From contig CAMYVW010000001.1 of the NCBI GenBank assembly GCA_947302655.1, positions 248,001 through 312,000 on the forward strand: a DNA stretch of 64,000 nucleotides, written 5' to 3'. Source of the stretch: an uncultured Mycoplasmatota bacterium (lineage in GTDB: Bacteria; Bacillota_I; Bacilli_A; RF39; UBA660). The notes beneath the pieces were generated by a model, which was given only the letters and a program-made list of their open reading frames with translations, was not told the origin of the DNA and ran no database searches. Positions 1 to 9,003 of the stretch are shown piece after piece. Each line of letters opens with the position of its first letter. Within the stretch, counting starts at the first letter, position 1. Both the position numbers and the translations under genes were made by a program.

Positions 1-2260
1 TATTGAGTTTCCTTCAAAACCTAATTATCTTCCAAAATATCCAACTGATAAAGATCCATTTAATCTTTTAACAAGTCTTTGTTTAAAGGGCCTTGAAAAA
101 AGATTTCATGGAGAAATAAAAAGTGAATATAAAGAAAGACTTAATTATGAACTTGATGTAATTAAAAAAATGGGTTTTGTTGATTATTTTCTTATTGTAT
201 ATGACTATGTCTTATATGCTAAAAAAAATAATATTGGTGTTGGACCTGGAAGAGGTAGTGCGGCTGGTTCACTAGTAAGTTACTGCCTTGGAATCACCAA
301 TATTGATCCATTAAAATATAATCTATTATTTGAAAGATTTTTAAATCCTAAAAGAGTGACTATGCCTGATATTGATATCGACTTTGAAGATGAAAAAAGA
401 TATGAAGTTATTAATTATGTAAAAGAAAAATATACTCAAGATAAAGTTGGTTTAATTATAACTTACGGAACATTAGGTTCTAAGCAAGCTTTAAGAGATG
501 TAGCAAGAGTTTTAGAACTTGATGATAGTAAAATAACAAATTTAATGAAACTTATTTCATCAGACAAGAGTTTAAAAGATAATTATACTAAAGAAGTTGA
601 GGAACTCTTAAACTCTGATAAGGATTTAAAACTATGTTATAAAATTGCAAGCAAGATCTATGGACTTAAAAGACACACATCCACTCATGCTGCAGGAGTT
701 GTTATTTCAAGCGAAGATTTAAAAGATATTGTTCCAGTACTTAAAACAGAAAATGAATTAATTGTTGGTTTAACAATGAATGAACTCGAAGAAAATGGTT
801 TACTAAAAATGGATTTTTTAGGCCTTAAAAATATATCAACAATTAAAGAAATTGTTAATAATATTTCTAAAAGAGAAAAAATAGATATTAATAGTATTCC
901 TCTAGATGATAATAAAACATACCGTTTACTTTCAAGCGGAAATACACTTGGAATATTTCAGTTTGAAACAAGTGGAATGCAAAACTTGTTACCAAAATTA
1001 AAACCAACTAATTTTTCAGATTTGATAGCAGCAGTTGCATTATTTAGACCTGGACCTATGGATAATATAGATCTATATATTAAAAACAAACAAAATCCTG
1101 AAAAAATAAAATATCCTCATGAGTCTTTAAAAAACATTTTAAAGGAAACATATGGAATTATTATTTATCAAGAACAAATAATGCAAATTTTAAGTGTAAT
1201 GGCTGATTATGATTATGCCGAAGCAGATAATATAAGAAGAGCCATGAGCAAGAAAAAAGAAGATATTATTCTTAAAGAAAAAGACACTTTTATAAGTAGA
1301 TCAATTAATAAAGGATATACTAAAGAAGTAGCAGAAAATGTTTACAATTTAATCTTAAAATTTGCTAATTATGGATTTAATAAAGCTCATAGTGTATCTT
1401 ATGCTTTAATAGGTTATAAAATGGCTTACTTAAAAGCCAACTATCCTGATATGTTTATTGTTTCGAACTTAAATATATTTGGTAAAGCACAAATTAAATG
1501 TAAAGAGTACTTATCTGAAGCTCAAAAGTTTCATTTAAAGCTTTTTAAACCAATAATAAATAAAAGTACAGATGAATTTATAATTAAAGGAATTAATATA
1601 TTACTTCCTTTTAATCAAATAATTGGAGTATCAGAAGATTTTTCTAGAGCTATTGTTGAAGAAAGAAAAAATGGTGATTTTAAAAGCATCTTTGATTTTG
1701 TAAGAAGAATGCCTGAAAAATATATTAATAAACTTAATTTAGAAAAATTAATTAAAGCAGATATATTTAGAGATTTTTCTTATAATCAAAAAACATATAT
1801 GAATAATATTGATAGTATTTTAAATTTTGCTGAAATAGCAAGAGGATTGGATGAAAAAGAAATTGAAGAACCATACTTAATTATTGAAAAAAATTATGAT
1901 GAAAATGAACTTCGAATTAATGAAAAACTATCATATGGATTTTATGTAAGTAATCATCCTTCATCATCTTACCAACAAAATGTTATTAAGATTGAAAATA
2001 TTAGTAAATATTTTGATAGAAACATAAATATGGTTTTATGTATTGAAGAAATAAGAACTTTTAAAACGAAGAAAAATGAAGATATGGCATCTATCAAAGC
2101 CACTGATGAAACAGGAGAAATAGAACTTGTTATTTTCCCAAGAAATTTTACTTTAATAAATAACTTAATTGAAGGCGATGTTATTTTAGTTAAAGGATCT
2201 GTGGGTAAAAGATTTAATGATTATCAAGTTATTGTTAATAATATATCTAAAAAGAAATAA
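1..2260 (+). CDS. dnaE: DNA polymerase III alpha subunit DnaE (5' part cut off by the window)
   Basis: The frame is open from base 2, so the gene enters from the left edge; 752 residues are visible of a family usually about 1,100 long. The N-terminal PHP domain is outside the window. The C-family polymerase palm shows PGRGSAAGSL near visible residue 81, the catalytic PDIDIDFE near 121 and the third acidic residue in KMDFLGLKN near 269. A helix-hairpin-helix region and an OB-fold (ELVIFPRNF, near 706) follow. In low-GC Gram-positives DnaE extends RNA primers before handing over to PolC, and polC is also in this window at 15.4 kb. A hairpin terminator follows the stop. The identity is secure. 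Confidence 0.96.
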   Translation, partial: IEFPSKPNYLPKYPTDKDPFNLLTSLCLKGLEKRFHGEIKSEYKERLNYELDVIKKMGFVDYFLIVYDYVLYAKKNNIGVGPGRGSAAGSLVSYCLGITNIDPLKYNLLFERFLNPKRVTMPDIDIDFEDEKRYEVINYVKEKYTQDKVGLIITYGTLGSKQALRDVARVLELDDSKITNLMKLISSDKSLKDNYTKEVEELLNSDKDLKLCYKIASKIYGLKRHTSTHAAGVVISSEDLKDIVPVLKTENELIVGLTMNELEENGLLKMDFLGLKNISTIKEIVNNISKREKIDINSIPLDDNKTYRLLSSGNTLGIFQFETSGMQNLLPKLKPTNFSDLIAAVALFRPGPMDNIDLYIKNKQNPEKIKYPHESLKNILKETYGIIIYQEQIMQILSVMADYDYAEADNIRRAMSKKKEDIILKEKDTFISRSINKGYTKEVAENVYNLILKFANYGFNKAHSVSYALIGYKMAYLKANYPDMFIVSNLNIFGKAQIKCKEYLSEAQKFHLKLFKPIINKSTDEFIIKGINILLPFNQIIGVSEDFSRAIVEERKNGDFKSIFDFVRRMPEKYINKLNLEKLIKADIFRDFSYNQKTYMNNIDSILNFAEIARGLDEKEIEEPYLIIEKNYDENELRINEKLSYGFYVSNHPSSSYQQNVIKIENISKYFDRNINMVLCIEEIRTFKTKKNEDMASIKATDETGEIELVIFPRNFTLINNLIEGDVILVKGSVGKRFNDYQVIVNNISKKK

Positions 2261-2272
2261 TATGATTTAATT

Positions 2273-2302
2273 TAAAAAAATATACTTTTGTATATTTTTT
2301 TT
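2273..2302 (+). terminator. Terminator of dnaE
   Basis: An A-rich stem (AAAATATAC, loop TTTT, GTATATTTT) runs into eight T residues just after the dnaE stop. It separates dnaE from the pilin array. Confidence 0.75.
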
Positions 2303-2328
2303 GATTGTAAATTATAATAATTGATAGA

Positions 2329-2357
2329 TTGCAAAGTGCTTTATTATAAGTTATACT
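2329..2357 (+). promoter_or_regulatory. Promoter of the first pilin pair
   Basis: TTGCAA (2329-2334), a 17-base spacer and TATACT (2352-2357) lie 25 bases before the start chosen for the first pilin gene. The -10 hexamer TATACT is the same as in the other pilin promoters of this cluster. Confidence 0.6.
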
Positions 2358-2381
2358 TTATACGTAGAATAGGTGATTAGC

Positions 2382-3377
2382 TTGAAAATATTAATGATGG
2401 AGAAAAATGGTTTTACATTAGTCGAGCTTCTTGCTGTTATCGTAATACTTGCCGTAGTTATTTTAATAGCAGTAACAGCAGTAATACCAAGAATGAACAA
2501 TGCCAAGAAGAGTGCTTTTCTTGATGAAGCTTTAATATATCTAAAAGCTGGTAAAGAAGCTTATATCTCAGATGGAACTACAGAATGTTATTCCATAGAT
2601 GATTTAGGAAATTATGTAAAAAATAATAAAAGTGGATACTCTGGTACAGTTTTTGTAAGTGCTGGTAGGGTATTTATTAACTTAACTAATGGTAAGTATT
2701 ATATAAAAGGAAATGGGCTTAGAAATTTAGTTCAAGGCGATGTTGTTGAAACAGAACCAGATGACTTTATACCAACATGTTCTGATACATCTAAAACATA
2801 TAATATTACATATAATCTTGATGGTGGTACCCTTGGCACTGCAAATCCATCAACATATAACTCTAATACTTCAACATTTACTTTAAATAATCCAACTAAA
2901 TCTGGATATCGATTTATTGGTTGGTCTGGTGGTAAAAACCTAAGAGAAAATCAAGTTGCTAACGAAACATCAACAACTAAGTTTACCCATGTTTTTTGGA
3001 TCGAGGCTGATTTAAATCCATCAACAACATATACAGTTTCATTTTATGGAAGAGTTGGAAACTCTTTATATACAAATGAAAAACTATTTAATTATAAAAC
3101 TATAGATATAGTTGAAGGTAGAAACTCTATATTTGCAACTACTAAAGATATATTAGATAGAACTGATATCAACCAGTATAACACTACAAATTCTGGATGG
3201 AGTATTTTTAAAAATTTAAAAGTTGAAGATAGTCCGAATTATTTTGAAGATGTCATGATAGAAGAAGGTAATGTTGCAACTGAATATGAACCATATTTAG
3301 AAAATAATACAAGTGTCGTTATACCTCGTGGTTCATCAGGAAATAGAGTATATACCGCTAATTGGGAAGCAGTATAA
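2382..3377 (+). CDS. Prepilin-like protein with split InlB-type repeat, paralogue 1
   Basis: A short basic leader ends in Gly, followed by FTLVELLAVIVILAVV, a class III signal peptide of type IV pilins with Glu at mature position 5; prepilin peptidase would cut between G and F. A helix ending in PRMNNAKK and a Cys-containing globular stretch follow. Next comes the first half of a Listeria/Bacteroides-type InlB repeat (YNLDGGT...GYRFIGWSG), an inserted domain of about 120 residues ending in EEGNVATEYEPY, and the second half (GNRVYTANW). I prefer TTG at 2382 because AGGTGA lies 6 bases upstream; GTG 2373 and ATG 2394 are alternatives. Probably an exported fibre or adhesin subunit. No pilus motor genes are nearby. 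Confidence 0.82.
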   Translation: MKILMMEKNGFTLVELLAVIVILAVVILIAVTAVIPRMNNAKKSAFLDEALIYLKAGKEAYISDGTTECYSIDDLGNYVKNNKSGYSGTVFVSAGRVFINLTNGKYYIKGNGLRNLVQGDVVETEPDDFIPTCSDTSKTYNITYNLDGGTLGTANPSTYNSNTSTFTLNNPTKSGYRFIGWSGGKNLRENQVANETSTTKFTHVFWIEADLNPSTTYTVSFYGRVGNSLYTNEKLFNYKTIDIVEGRNSIFATTKDILDRTDINQYNTTNSGWSIFKNLKVEDSPNYFEDVMIEEGNVATEYEPYLENNTSVVIPRGSSGNRVYTANWEAV

Positions 3378-3403
3378 AAACAAAGCATAAAGGAGAATAA
3401 TGT

Positions 3404-4474
3404 ATGGATTATAAAAATAATAAAAAGGGTTTTACCTTAGTAGAACTTTTAGCTGTTATAGTAATCTTGGCAGTAGTAATTTTAATAGCTGTAACAGCAG
3501 TAATACCAAGAATGAATAACGCCAAGAAAAAAGCATTTCTAGATGAAGCTTTAATATACTTAAAAGCGGGTAAAGAAGCATATACTGCAGAGGATACTGA
3601 ATGCTATAATATAAATGAATTTGATAATTATATTAAAAATAATAAAGATAATTATAGTGGAACTTTATTTGTAAACGAAAAAGGCACTACCTTAAATTTA
3701 ACAGACGGAAAATATTATGTTATTACTTCAGGAGACTTGTCTGCACATGATATCAAGGAATCATCACCTAAAAACTTTATTACATCTTGCACAGATACAT
3801 CAAAATCTTTTACAATTTCATACGATTTGAACGGTGGAACACTTTCAGAAGCTAATCCAACTTCATATAATTATAATACCCCTACATTCACATTAAATAA
3901 TCCAACAAAATCTGGTTACAGATTTGTTGGATGGAGTAGTAAAAATCTTTTTAATATGTATGGAAGAGCAGAAGACTCTTTTTCTGAATTTGCTAGCAAT
4001 ACACGTCAATTTGACTTAAATAAATATTATGTAGGTATGGCAACAAATAGCCGTTACAGAAGGGATTATATATCCTCATTATCCATTAGCCATGTATGGA
4101 CTATAGAAACAAAAGCTGCTGGATATGGAGTAGGTTTTCCAATGAGTGTTAAACCTAGCACTACTTACAGAATTGTTAATCCATCTGGTGGAGACATAGG
4201 CGTTGCATACTATGCAGAAAATGGGCAGTACTTGACTTTTATTCAACCACAGTCTACTGATTTTTCATTTACAACTACAAGTACTACTAGAATCGCTAAT
4301 ATTGTTTTAAAGCCTGGAGTTGCAAATACAGGCATTAATTATTATGATATACAAATTGAACAAGGAAGTACATCAACAGATTATCAAGAATATATGGAAC
4401 CAACTATAAGTGCAAAAGTGTATCGTGGATCAGTCGGTAATAAAAAGTTTATAGCTAATTGGGAAGCAATATAA
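3404..4474 (+). CDS. Prepilin-like protein with split InlB-type repeat, paralogue 2
   Basis: The 356-residue product has leader MDYKNNKKG and then the invariant FTLVELL pilin helix (residues 10-40). The first half of the InlB repeat lies at about 136-178 (YDLNGGT to GYRFVGWSS). The inserted domain spans about 180-335 and ends in EQGSTSTDYQEYMEP, a motif common at the end of jelly-roll domains in phage tail and surface proteins. The second repeat half is KKFIANWEAI. AAAGGAGA sits 7 bases before the ATG. The gene begins 26 bases after paralogue 1 with no terminator between, so the two are probably co-transcribed. The inserted domain is clearly related to that of paralogue 3. Confidence 0.83.
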   Translation: MDYKNNKKGFTLVELLAVIVILAVVILIAVTAVIPRMNNAKKKAFLDEALIYLKAGKEAYTAEDTECYNINEFDNYIKNNKDNYSGTLFVNEKGTTLNLTDGKYYVITSGDLSAHDIKESSPKNFITSCTDTSKSFTISYDLNGGTLSEANPTSYNYNTPTFTLNNPTKSGYRFVGWSSKNLFNMYGRAEDSFSEFASNTRQFDLNKYYVGMATNSRYRRDYISSLSISHVWTIETKAAGYGVGFPMSVKPSTTYRIVNPSGGDIGVAYYAENGQYLTFIQPQSTDFSFTTTSTTRIANIVLKPGVANTGINYYDIQIEQGSTSTDYQEYMEPTISAKVYRGSVGNKKFIANWEAI

Positions 4475-4501
4475 AAAAATGTACATAAGTACATTTTTTT
4501 T
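4475..4501 (+). terminator. Terminator of pilin pair 1-2
   Basis: Stem AAATGTAC, loop ATAA, GTACATTT, then a T run, directly after the stop of paralogue 2. Confidence 0.8.
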
Positions 4502-4527
4502 ATTGTAAATTAGTAGACTCACTATAA

Positions 4528-4557
4528 TTGACAAAGATGTAAAATTAAGTTTATACT
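4528..4557 (+). promoter_or_regulatory. Promoter of pilin pair 3-4
   Basis: TTGACA (4528-4533), an 18-base spacer and TATACT (4552-4557) lie 40 bases before the ATG of paralogue 3. The -10 matches the other pilin promoters. Confidence 0.65.
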
Positions 4558-4597
4558 TTTGTTATGATATAAGACTATATATAAAGGAGAATAATAT

Positions 4598-5671
4598 ATG
4601 GTTCGTAAAAATAATAAAAGTGGATTTACCTTAGTTGAACTTCTAGCTGTTATAGTAATCTTAGCAGTAGTAATTTTAATAGCAGTAACTGCAGTAATAC
4701 CAAGAATGAATAATGCTAAGAGAAAAGCATTCATAGATGAAGCTTTAATATATTTAAAAGCTGGTAAAGAAGCATATACTGCTGAGGATACTGAATGTTT
4801 TAATATAAATGATTTTGATAATTATGTTAAAAATAATAAAGATAATTATAGTGGGACTTTATTTGTCAATGAAAAAGGTGCTACGTTAAATTTAACTGAT
4901 GGAAAGTATTATGTTATAACTTCAGGTGATTTATCAGATTATGATATTAAAGATACGGCTCCTACTAATTTTATTACATCATGCTCTGATACATCAAAAA
5001 CATATACAATTACATATGATTTAGGTGGCGGAACTTTGTCTACTGCAAATCCATCATCATATAATCCTAATACTCCTACATTTACACTAAATAATCCAAC
5101 TAAATCTGGATACAGATTTGTTGGATGGAGTAGTAAAAATTTACTTAATATGTATGGAAGAACAGAAGATTATTTTTCTGATTTTACAAATACAAGTGTT
5201 CGTCAATTTGATTTAAGAAAGTATTATGTTGGGATGACTCCAAATAACTATTCAAGAAATATTAATATAACTACATTATCTACTAGTCATGTATGGACTA
5301 TAGAAACAAAAGCTGCTGGATATGGAATTGGATTTCCAATGAGAGTAAAACCAAATTCTACATATATGGTTGTAAATCCATCTAATGGGGATATAGCAGT
5401 TGGTCTTTATAAAGAAAATGGAGAATATATTAGTTTTACGCAGGCAACATCTGCAGACTTATCATTTTCAACACCTAGTAATGCAGCCATAGCGGATGTA
5501 GTTTTAAGGCCATATCCTGTAAATACAAAGTTTAATTATTATGATATACAAGTTGAAGAAGGAAGTACATCAACTGATTATCAAGAATATATGGAACCAA
5601 CAACAAATGCAAAAGTATATCGTGGATCAGTTGGTAATAAAAAGTTTATAGCTAATTGGGAAGCTATATAA
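4598..5671 (+). CDS. Prepilin-like protein with split InlB-type repeat, paralogue 3
   Basis: The 357-residue product has leader MVRKNNKSG followed by the FTLVELL pilin helix. It has the same order as paralogue 2: pilin helix, short Cys-containing region, first InlB half (YDLGGGT to GYRFVGWSS), an inserted domain ending in EEGSTSTDYQEYMEP, and second half KKFIANWEAI. The insert aligns closely with paralogue 2 (shared VWTIETKAAGYG and NYYDIQ), so the two genes are duplicates. The ATG follows AAGGAGAA at good spacing. Likely a secreted surface fibre subunit; the ligand is unknown. Confidence 0.83.
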   Translation: MVRKNNKSGFTLVELLAVIVILAVVILIAVTAVIPRMNNAKRKAFIDEALIYLKAGKEAYTAEDTECFNINDFDNYVKNNKDNYSGTLFVNEKGATLNLTDGKYYVITSGDLSDYDIKDTAPTNFITSCSDTSKTYTITYDLGGGTLSTANPSSYNPNTPTFTLNNPTKSGYRFVGWSSKNLLNMYGRTEDYFSDFTNTSVRQFDLRKYYVGMTPNNYSRNINITTLSTSHVWTIETKAAGYGIGFPMRVKPNSTYMVVNPSNGDIAVGLYKENGEYISFTQATSADLSFSTPSNAAIADVVLRPYPVNTKFNYYDIQVEEGSTSTDYQEYMEPTTNAKVYRGSVGNKKFIANWEAI

Positions 5672-5698
5672 ATAACTATATCTTAAGGAGAATAATAT

Positions 5699-6730
5699 AT
5701 GGTTCGTAAAAATAATAAAAGTGGATTTACCTTGGTTGAACTTCTAGCAGTTATAGTTATTTTAGCTGTAGTAATTTTAATAGCAGTAACTGCAGTAATA
5801 CCAAGAATGAATAATGCTAAGAGAAAAGCATTCATAGATGAAGCTTTAATATATTTAAAAGCTGGTAAAGAAGCATATACTGCTGAGGATACAGAGTGCT
5901 TTAACATAAATAATTTTGATAGTTATATTAAAAATAGTAAAGATAACTATAGTGGAACTTTATTTGTAAATGAAAAAGGTGCAACATTAAATTTAACTGA
6001 TGGGAAATATTATATAATAACATCAGGAAATCCAGTTGATTATGATGTTGTTGAAACAAAACCAACAAATTTTGTTACATCATGTTCTGACACATCTAAA
6101 ACATTTACAATAGAGTATGATTTAAATGGTGGGACACTTGGAGTAGCAAATCCATCTTCATATAACTTTAATACACCAACAATCGTTTTAAATAATCCAA
6201 CCAAAGCTGGATATAAATTTGTTGGATGGAGTAGTAAAAATATACTTAATTTTCAATCAAATCCTAAATCAGCTAATGGTGTATATTCAGAAGTAAATAA
6301 TAATGAAATATATATAAATGGAACAAATACAAAAAAAGATGCTGCTTATGGTCTTATCAATTCATATACTCCTATAATTATTGAAGACGGTATAAGTTAC
6401 ACTTTATCATCTGATAAAGCAATGCCTAGAGCATATGTGCAGATTAACTATATTAAAACTAGTACAAATACTCAAGCATCATTATCCGTAATTGGAAGTA
6501 ATACATTGACAAGAACATTTACTATGCCATCAGATTATAAAGAGTCAAAATATGCATTTTTAGGAATTAATAGAGAATGTGATGATATTAATTTAAAATT
6601 TCATGTACAGCTTGAAGAAGGTAGTGTAGCAACTGACTTTCAAGAATATATGGAACCAACAGCGAGTGCAAAAATATACCGTGGATCAGTCGGTAATAAA
6701 AAGTTTATAGCTAATTGGGAAGCATTATAA
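5699..6730 (+). CDS. Prepilin-like protein with split InlB-type repeat, paralogue 4
   Basis: The 343-residue product is nearly identical to paralogue 3 over its first 60 residues, at DNA level as well, but the domain inserted in the InlB repeat is different. It lacks the WTIETKAAGYG block and reads like an independent jelly-roll-type module, still ending in EEGSVATDFQEYMEP. The second half (KKFIANWEAL) is conserved again. The head and tail are thus constant around an exchanged middle. The gene lies 27 bases after paralogue 3 with its own AAGGAGAA site and no intervening terminator, so it is probably in the same transcript. Confidence 0.83.
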   Translation: MVRKNNKSGFTLVELLAVIVILAVVILIAVTAVIPRMNNAKRKAFIDEALIYLKAGKEAYTAEDTECFNINNFDSYIKNSKDNYSGTLFVNEKGATLNLTDGKYYIITSGNPVDYDVVETKPTNFVTSCSDTSKTFTIEYDLNGGTLGVANPSSYNFNTPTIVLNNPTKAGYKFVGWSSKNILNFQSNPKSANGVYSEVNNNEIYINGTNTKKDAAYGLINSYTPIIIEDGISYTLSSDKAMPRAYVQINYIKTSTNTQASLSVIGSNTLTRTFTMPSDYKESKYAFLGINRECDDINLKFHVQLEEGSVATDFQEYMEPTASAKIYRGSVGNKKFIANWEAL

Positions 6731-6848
6731 AAGGAAGTTTAAAGCTTTCTTTTTTTTGTCAATGAAAGCTTTGCTTTCGTTGACTAAACTTACTTTTAAA
6801 TGTATACTTTAAATATAATAGGTTAGTATGTATAAAGGGTGCATTAAT
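6731..6848 (+). promoter_or_regulatory. Intergenic cassette copy 1: terminator, inverted repeat, promoter
   Basis: In order: a terminator hairpin with a T run; an inverted repeat at 6758-6784 (GTCAATGAAAGC, loop, GCTTTCGTTGAC); a promoter TTGACT (6780-6785), 17 bases, TATACT (6803-6808), whose -35 lies in the right arm of the repeat; and a ribosome site AAAGGGTG 7-8 bases before ATG 6849. The same cassette recurs three more times. Confidence 0.75.
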
Positions 6849-8885
6849 ATGTTAAAGAAAAGGAAGAAAAATGGTTTTACATTAGTAGAGCTTCTTGCTG
6901 TTATAGTAATTCTTGCTGTTGTAATTCTAATAGCAGTAACTGCAGTAATACCAAGAATGAACAATGCTAAGAAAAAAGCTTTAGTTGATGAAGCTTTAAT
7001 GTATTTAAAAGCAGCTAAGGAATCGATAGTTTTTGATGCTGATCAATCCCCGTCATGTATAAACGTATCTAACCTAAACGAAAAATATATAAAAAAATCA
7101 AGTGATTCATACACTGGCGTTGTTAAAAATGAATACATTAATGGAGAATTGTCACAAACTATAAATTTAACAAACGGAAATTTATATATTGTTGGTACAG
7201 ATAATTTAACATCTAGCGATGTTAAATCAACCATACCAAAAGGATTTGCAGCATCATGTGCAGATTATAATCCTATTTTAGCAGAAAATGCAGATACTAA
7301 TACCCTTGCTTATAAACTTTTAATGAGTGAAGGTGGATCAACACTTGATGATAACTTAAGTGCAATTAATCAAAGAACATCAACAGTAAACTTTAATGCG
7401 ATTGAAACTGATGCATCAAAATCAGGTTTATATAAAGCTGAAGATGATGATGGAGCATCGTTTTATTATAGAGGTGTAGTAAATAATAACTGGGTGGAGT
7501 TTGGTGGATTCTATTGGAGAGTTTTGAGAATTAATGGTGACGGATCAATAAGACTATTTTATTCTGGAACAGCAAACTCAACCCATACAGGAATTGATGC
7601 AACAATTAAAAATGATAAAAATGGTTCAACATCAAGATTTTCTGTATTTAAAGAATATTACACAAGCGTAAAAGATATATCGGGATTAACATCTGATGAT
7701 ATAAGTATAAAATACACTAATGGTGTATTCGGACATACTTATCCTGGTTATATGTATAATCCTAAAAAAACCTTAATGTCATTTCAAACTTTTGAACCAG
7801 ATAATTCTAATAAATTAAATGTCTTTACTTTATATACTGGAATTAATAATACCAAAAATGATTATTACTTTTTTAAAAATTTTGATATGAACACTGATTG
7901 CTTTACTGGAAGTGATACTGATGACTCTGGATCATGCGTTTTAAAATGTAGGAGTCTTGGAGATGACTGTACAGCAAGTAATTGGAATACTCTTGCAACT
8001 ACAGAAGGAAATTACTCAACAACAGCAGCTGGAGTATATCCTGCATCAAATCCAACAAACTATATTTATACTAGTCCTTATAAATATACATGCTGGGGAA
8101 ATGGAACACCTGTAACTAAAAATAATAGCGATGGAACAACAAGTGTTTATATTTCTTGCACTATTGTTTCAGAAATTGTAGGTACAATTAAAAATCAACC
8201 AACTCAAGCTAGGATAAGAGTTCATGGACTTTTTGCTCCAGATTATAAAACTGCAACTGAAGATATCTATGATAGTAATATTAAAACTCAGTTAGAGTAT
8301 TGGTATGAAAATAATATTTATAATAGGAAAGATTCTGAAAATAGTAATGCAAATTATTTGGAAAATTATATAGCAGATGAAATCTTCTGTAACGATAGAG
8401 ATACAGAAGATGATTATCCATTTCCAGCAAATGGTAATCATTTTATGTATAATTCATATAATAGAATAGTAAATTTAAAAAAGCCTACACTTAAATGTAC
8501 TAACATAAATAGGGATGGTTATACCATTGTTTCAGATACAAATAGTATTGTTAGTTCTAAAGGTGCTGGAAATAACCATTCAAAATATCCTATAGGAACA
8601 ATAACTGTTGATGAAGTCGTATTATCTGGGGGAAAATATAATACTGCAAATACATCATCATACATATATATAAATTTTCCATTTTTCACACTTACACCAT
8701 ATAACTTTTATGCAGCTAATCTTAATTCATCACCTTGGTATATTACTGCTACTGGAAGTATAAATGGGACACCTACAACTAGTTCTATTTATATTAGACC
8801 TGTAATAAATTTAAAAGCAAGTGTATTATATGATTCAGGTTCTGGAATAGAAGCTGATCCCTATAAAGTAAAATTATCATCATAA
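6849..8885 (+). CDS. Large prepilin-like surface protein, paralogue 5
   Basis: The 678-residue product has a basic leader (MLKKRKKNG), then the invariant FTLVELL pilin helix. I chose ATG 6849 over ATG 6828 because AAAGGGTG precedes it at normal spacing and the leader then has class III length. After the helix comes a conserved region of about 130 residues with two Cys, then a large domain starting at KSGLYKAEDDDGASFYYRG with GGFYWRVLRINGDGSIR. A variable, Cys-rich middle and a constant end (RPVINLKASVLYDSGSG) follow. The end resembles domains seen in many surface proteins of gut Firmicutes (compare DUF6273). Four paralogues sit in tandem, each with its own promoter and terminator. Probably an adhesin displayed on a pilus or pseudopilus; this is inference. 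Confidence 0.8.
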   Translation: MLKKRKKNGFTLVELLAVIVILAVVILIAVTAVIPRMNNAKKKALVDEALMYLKAAKESIVFDADQSPSCINVSNLNEKYIKKSSDSYTGVVKNEYINGELSQTINLTNGNLYIVGTDNLTSSDVKSTIPKGFAASCADYNPILAENADTNTLAYKLLMSEGGSTLDDNLSAINQRTSTVNFNAIETDASKSGLYKAEDDDGASFYYRGVVNNNWVEFGGFYWRVLRINGDGSIRLFYSGTANSTHTGIDATIKNDKNGSTSRFSVFKEYYTSVKDISGLTSDDISIKYTNGVFGHTYPGYMYNPKKTLMSFQTFEPDNSNKLNVFTLYTGINNTKNDYYFFKNFDMNTDCFTGSDTDDSGSCVLKCRSLGDDCTASNWNTLATTEGNYSTTAAGVYPASNPTNYIYTSPYKYTCWGNGTPVTKNNSDGTTSVYISCTIVSEIVGTIKNQPTQARIRVHGLFAPDYKTATEDIYDSNIKTQLEYWYENNIYNRKDSENSNANYLENYIADEIFCNDRDTEDDYPFPANGNHFMYNSYNRIVNLKKPTLKCTNINRDGYTIVSDTNSIVSSKGAGNNHSKYPIGTITVDEVVLSGGKYNTANTSSYIYINFPFFTLTPYNFYAANLNSSPWYITATGSINGTPTTSSIYIRPVINLKASVLYDSGSGIEADPYKVKLSS

Positions 8886-9003
8886 AGAAAGCTTAAAGCT
8901 TTCTTTTTTATTGTCAATGAAAGCCTTGCTTTCGTTGACTTAAACTATATTTAAAGGTATACTTTAAATATAATAGGTTAGTATGTATAAAGGGTGCATT
9001 AAT
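8886..9003 (+). promoter_or_regulatory. Intergenic cassette copy 2: terminator, inverted repeat, promoter
   Basis: A terminator (GAAAGC, TTAAA, GCTTTC, T run) is followed by the inverted repeat 8913-8939 and the promoter TTGACT (8935-8940), 17 bases, TATACT (8958-8963). AAAGGGTG precedes ATG 9004. Almost the same sequence as copy 1. Confidence 0.75.

Noticed and set aside
4522-4734. Minus-strand frames of 60-75 codons over the pilin heads (also at 5683-5907, 8964-9182, 13276-13494, 45819-46004)
   Set aside because: They are the antisense reading of the conserved pilin helix and repeat only because the genes do. No ribosome site or independent conservation is visible.
6828-6848. Upstream in-frame ATG (MYKGCIN) as start of the large pilins
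   Set aside because: It overlaps the region of the ribosome site AAAGGGTG, has no site of its own, and would add seven residues before a leader that is already of proper class III length.
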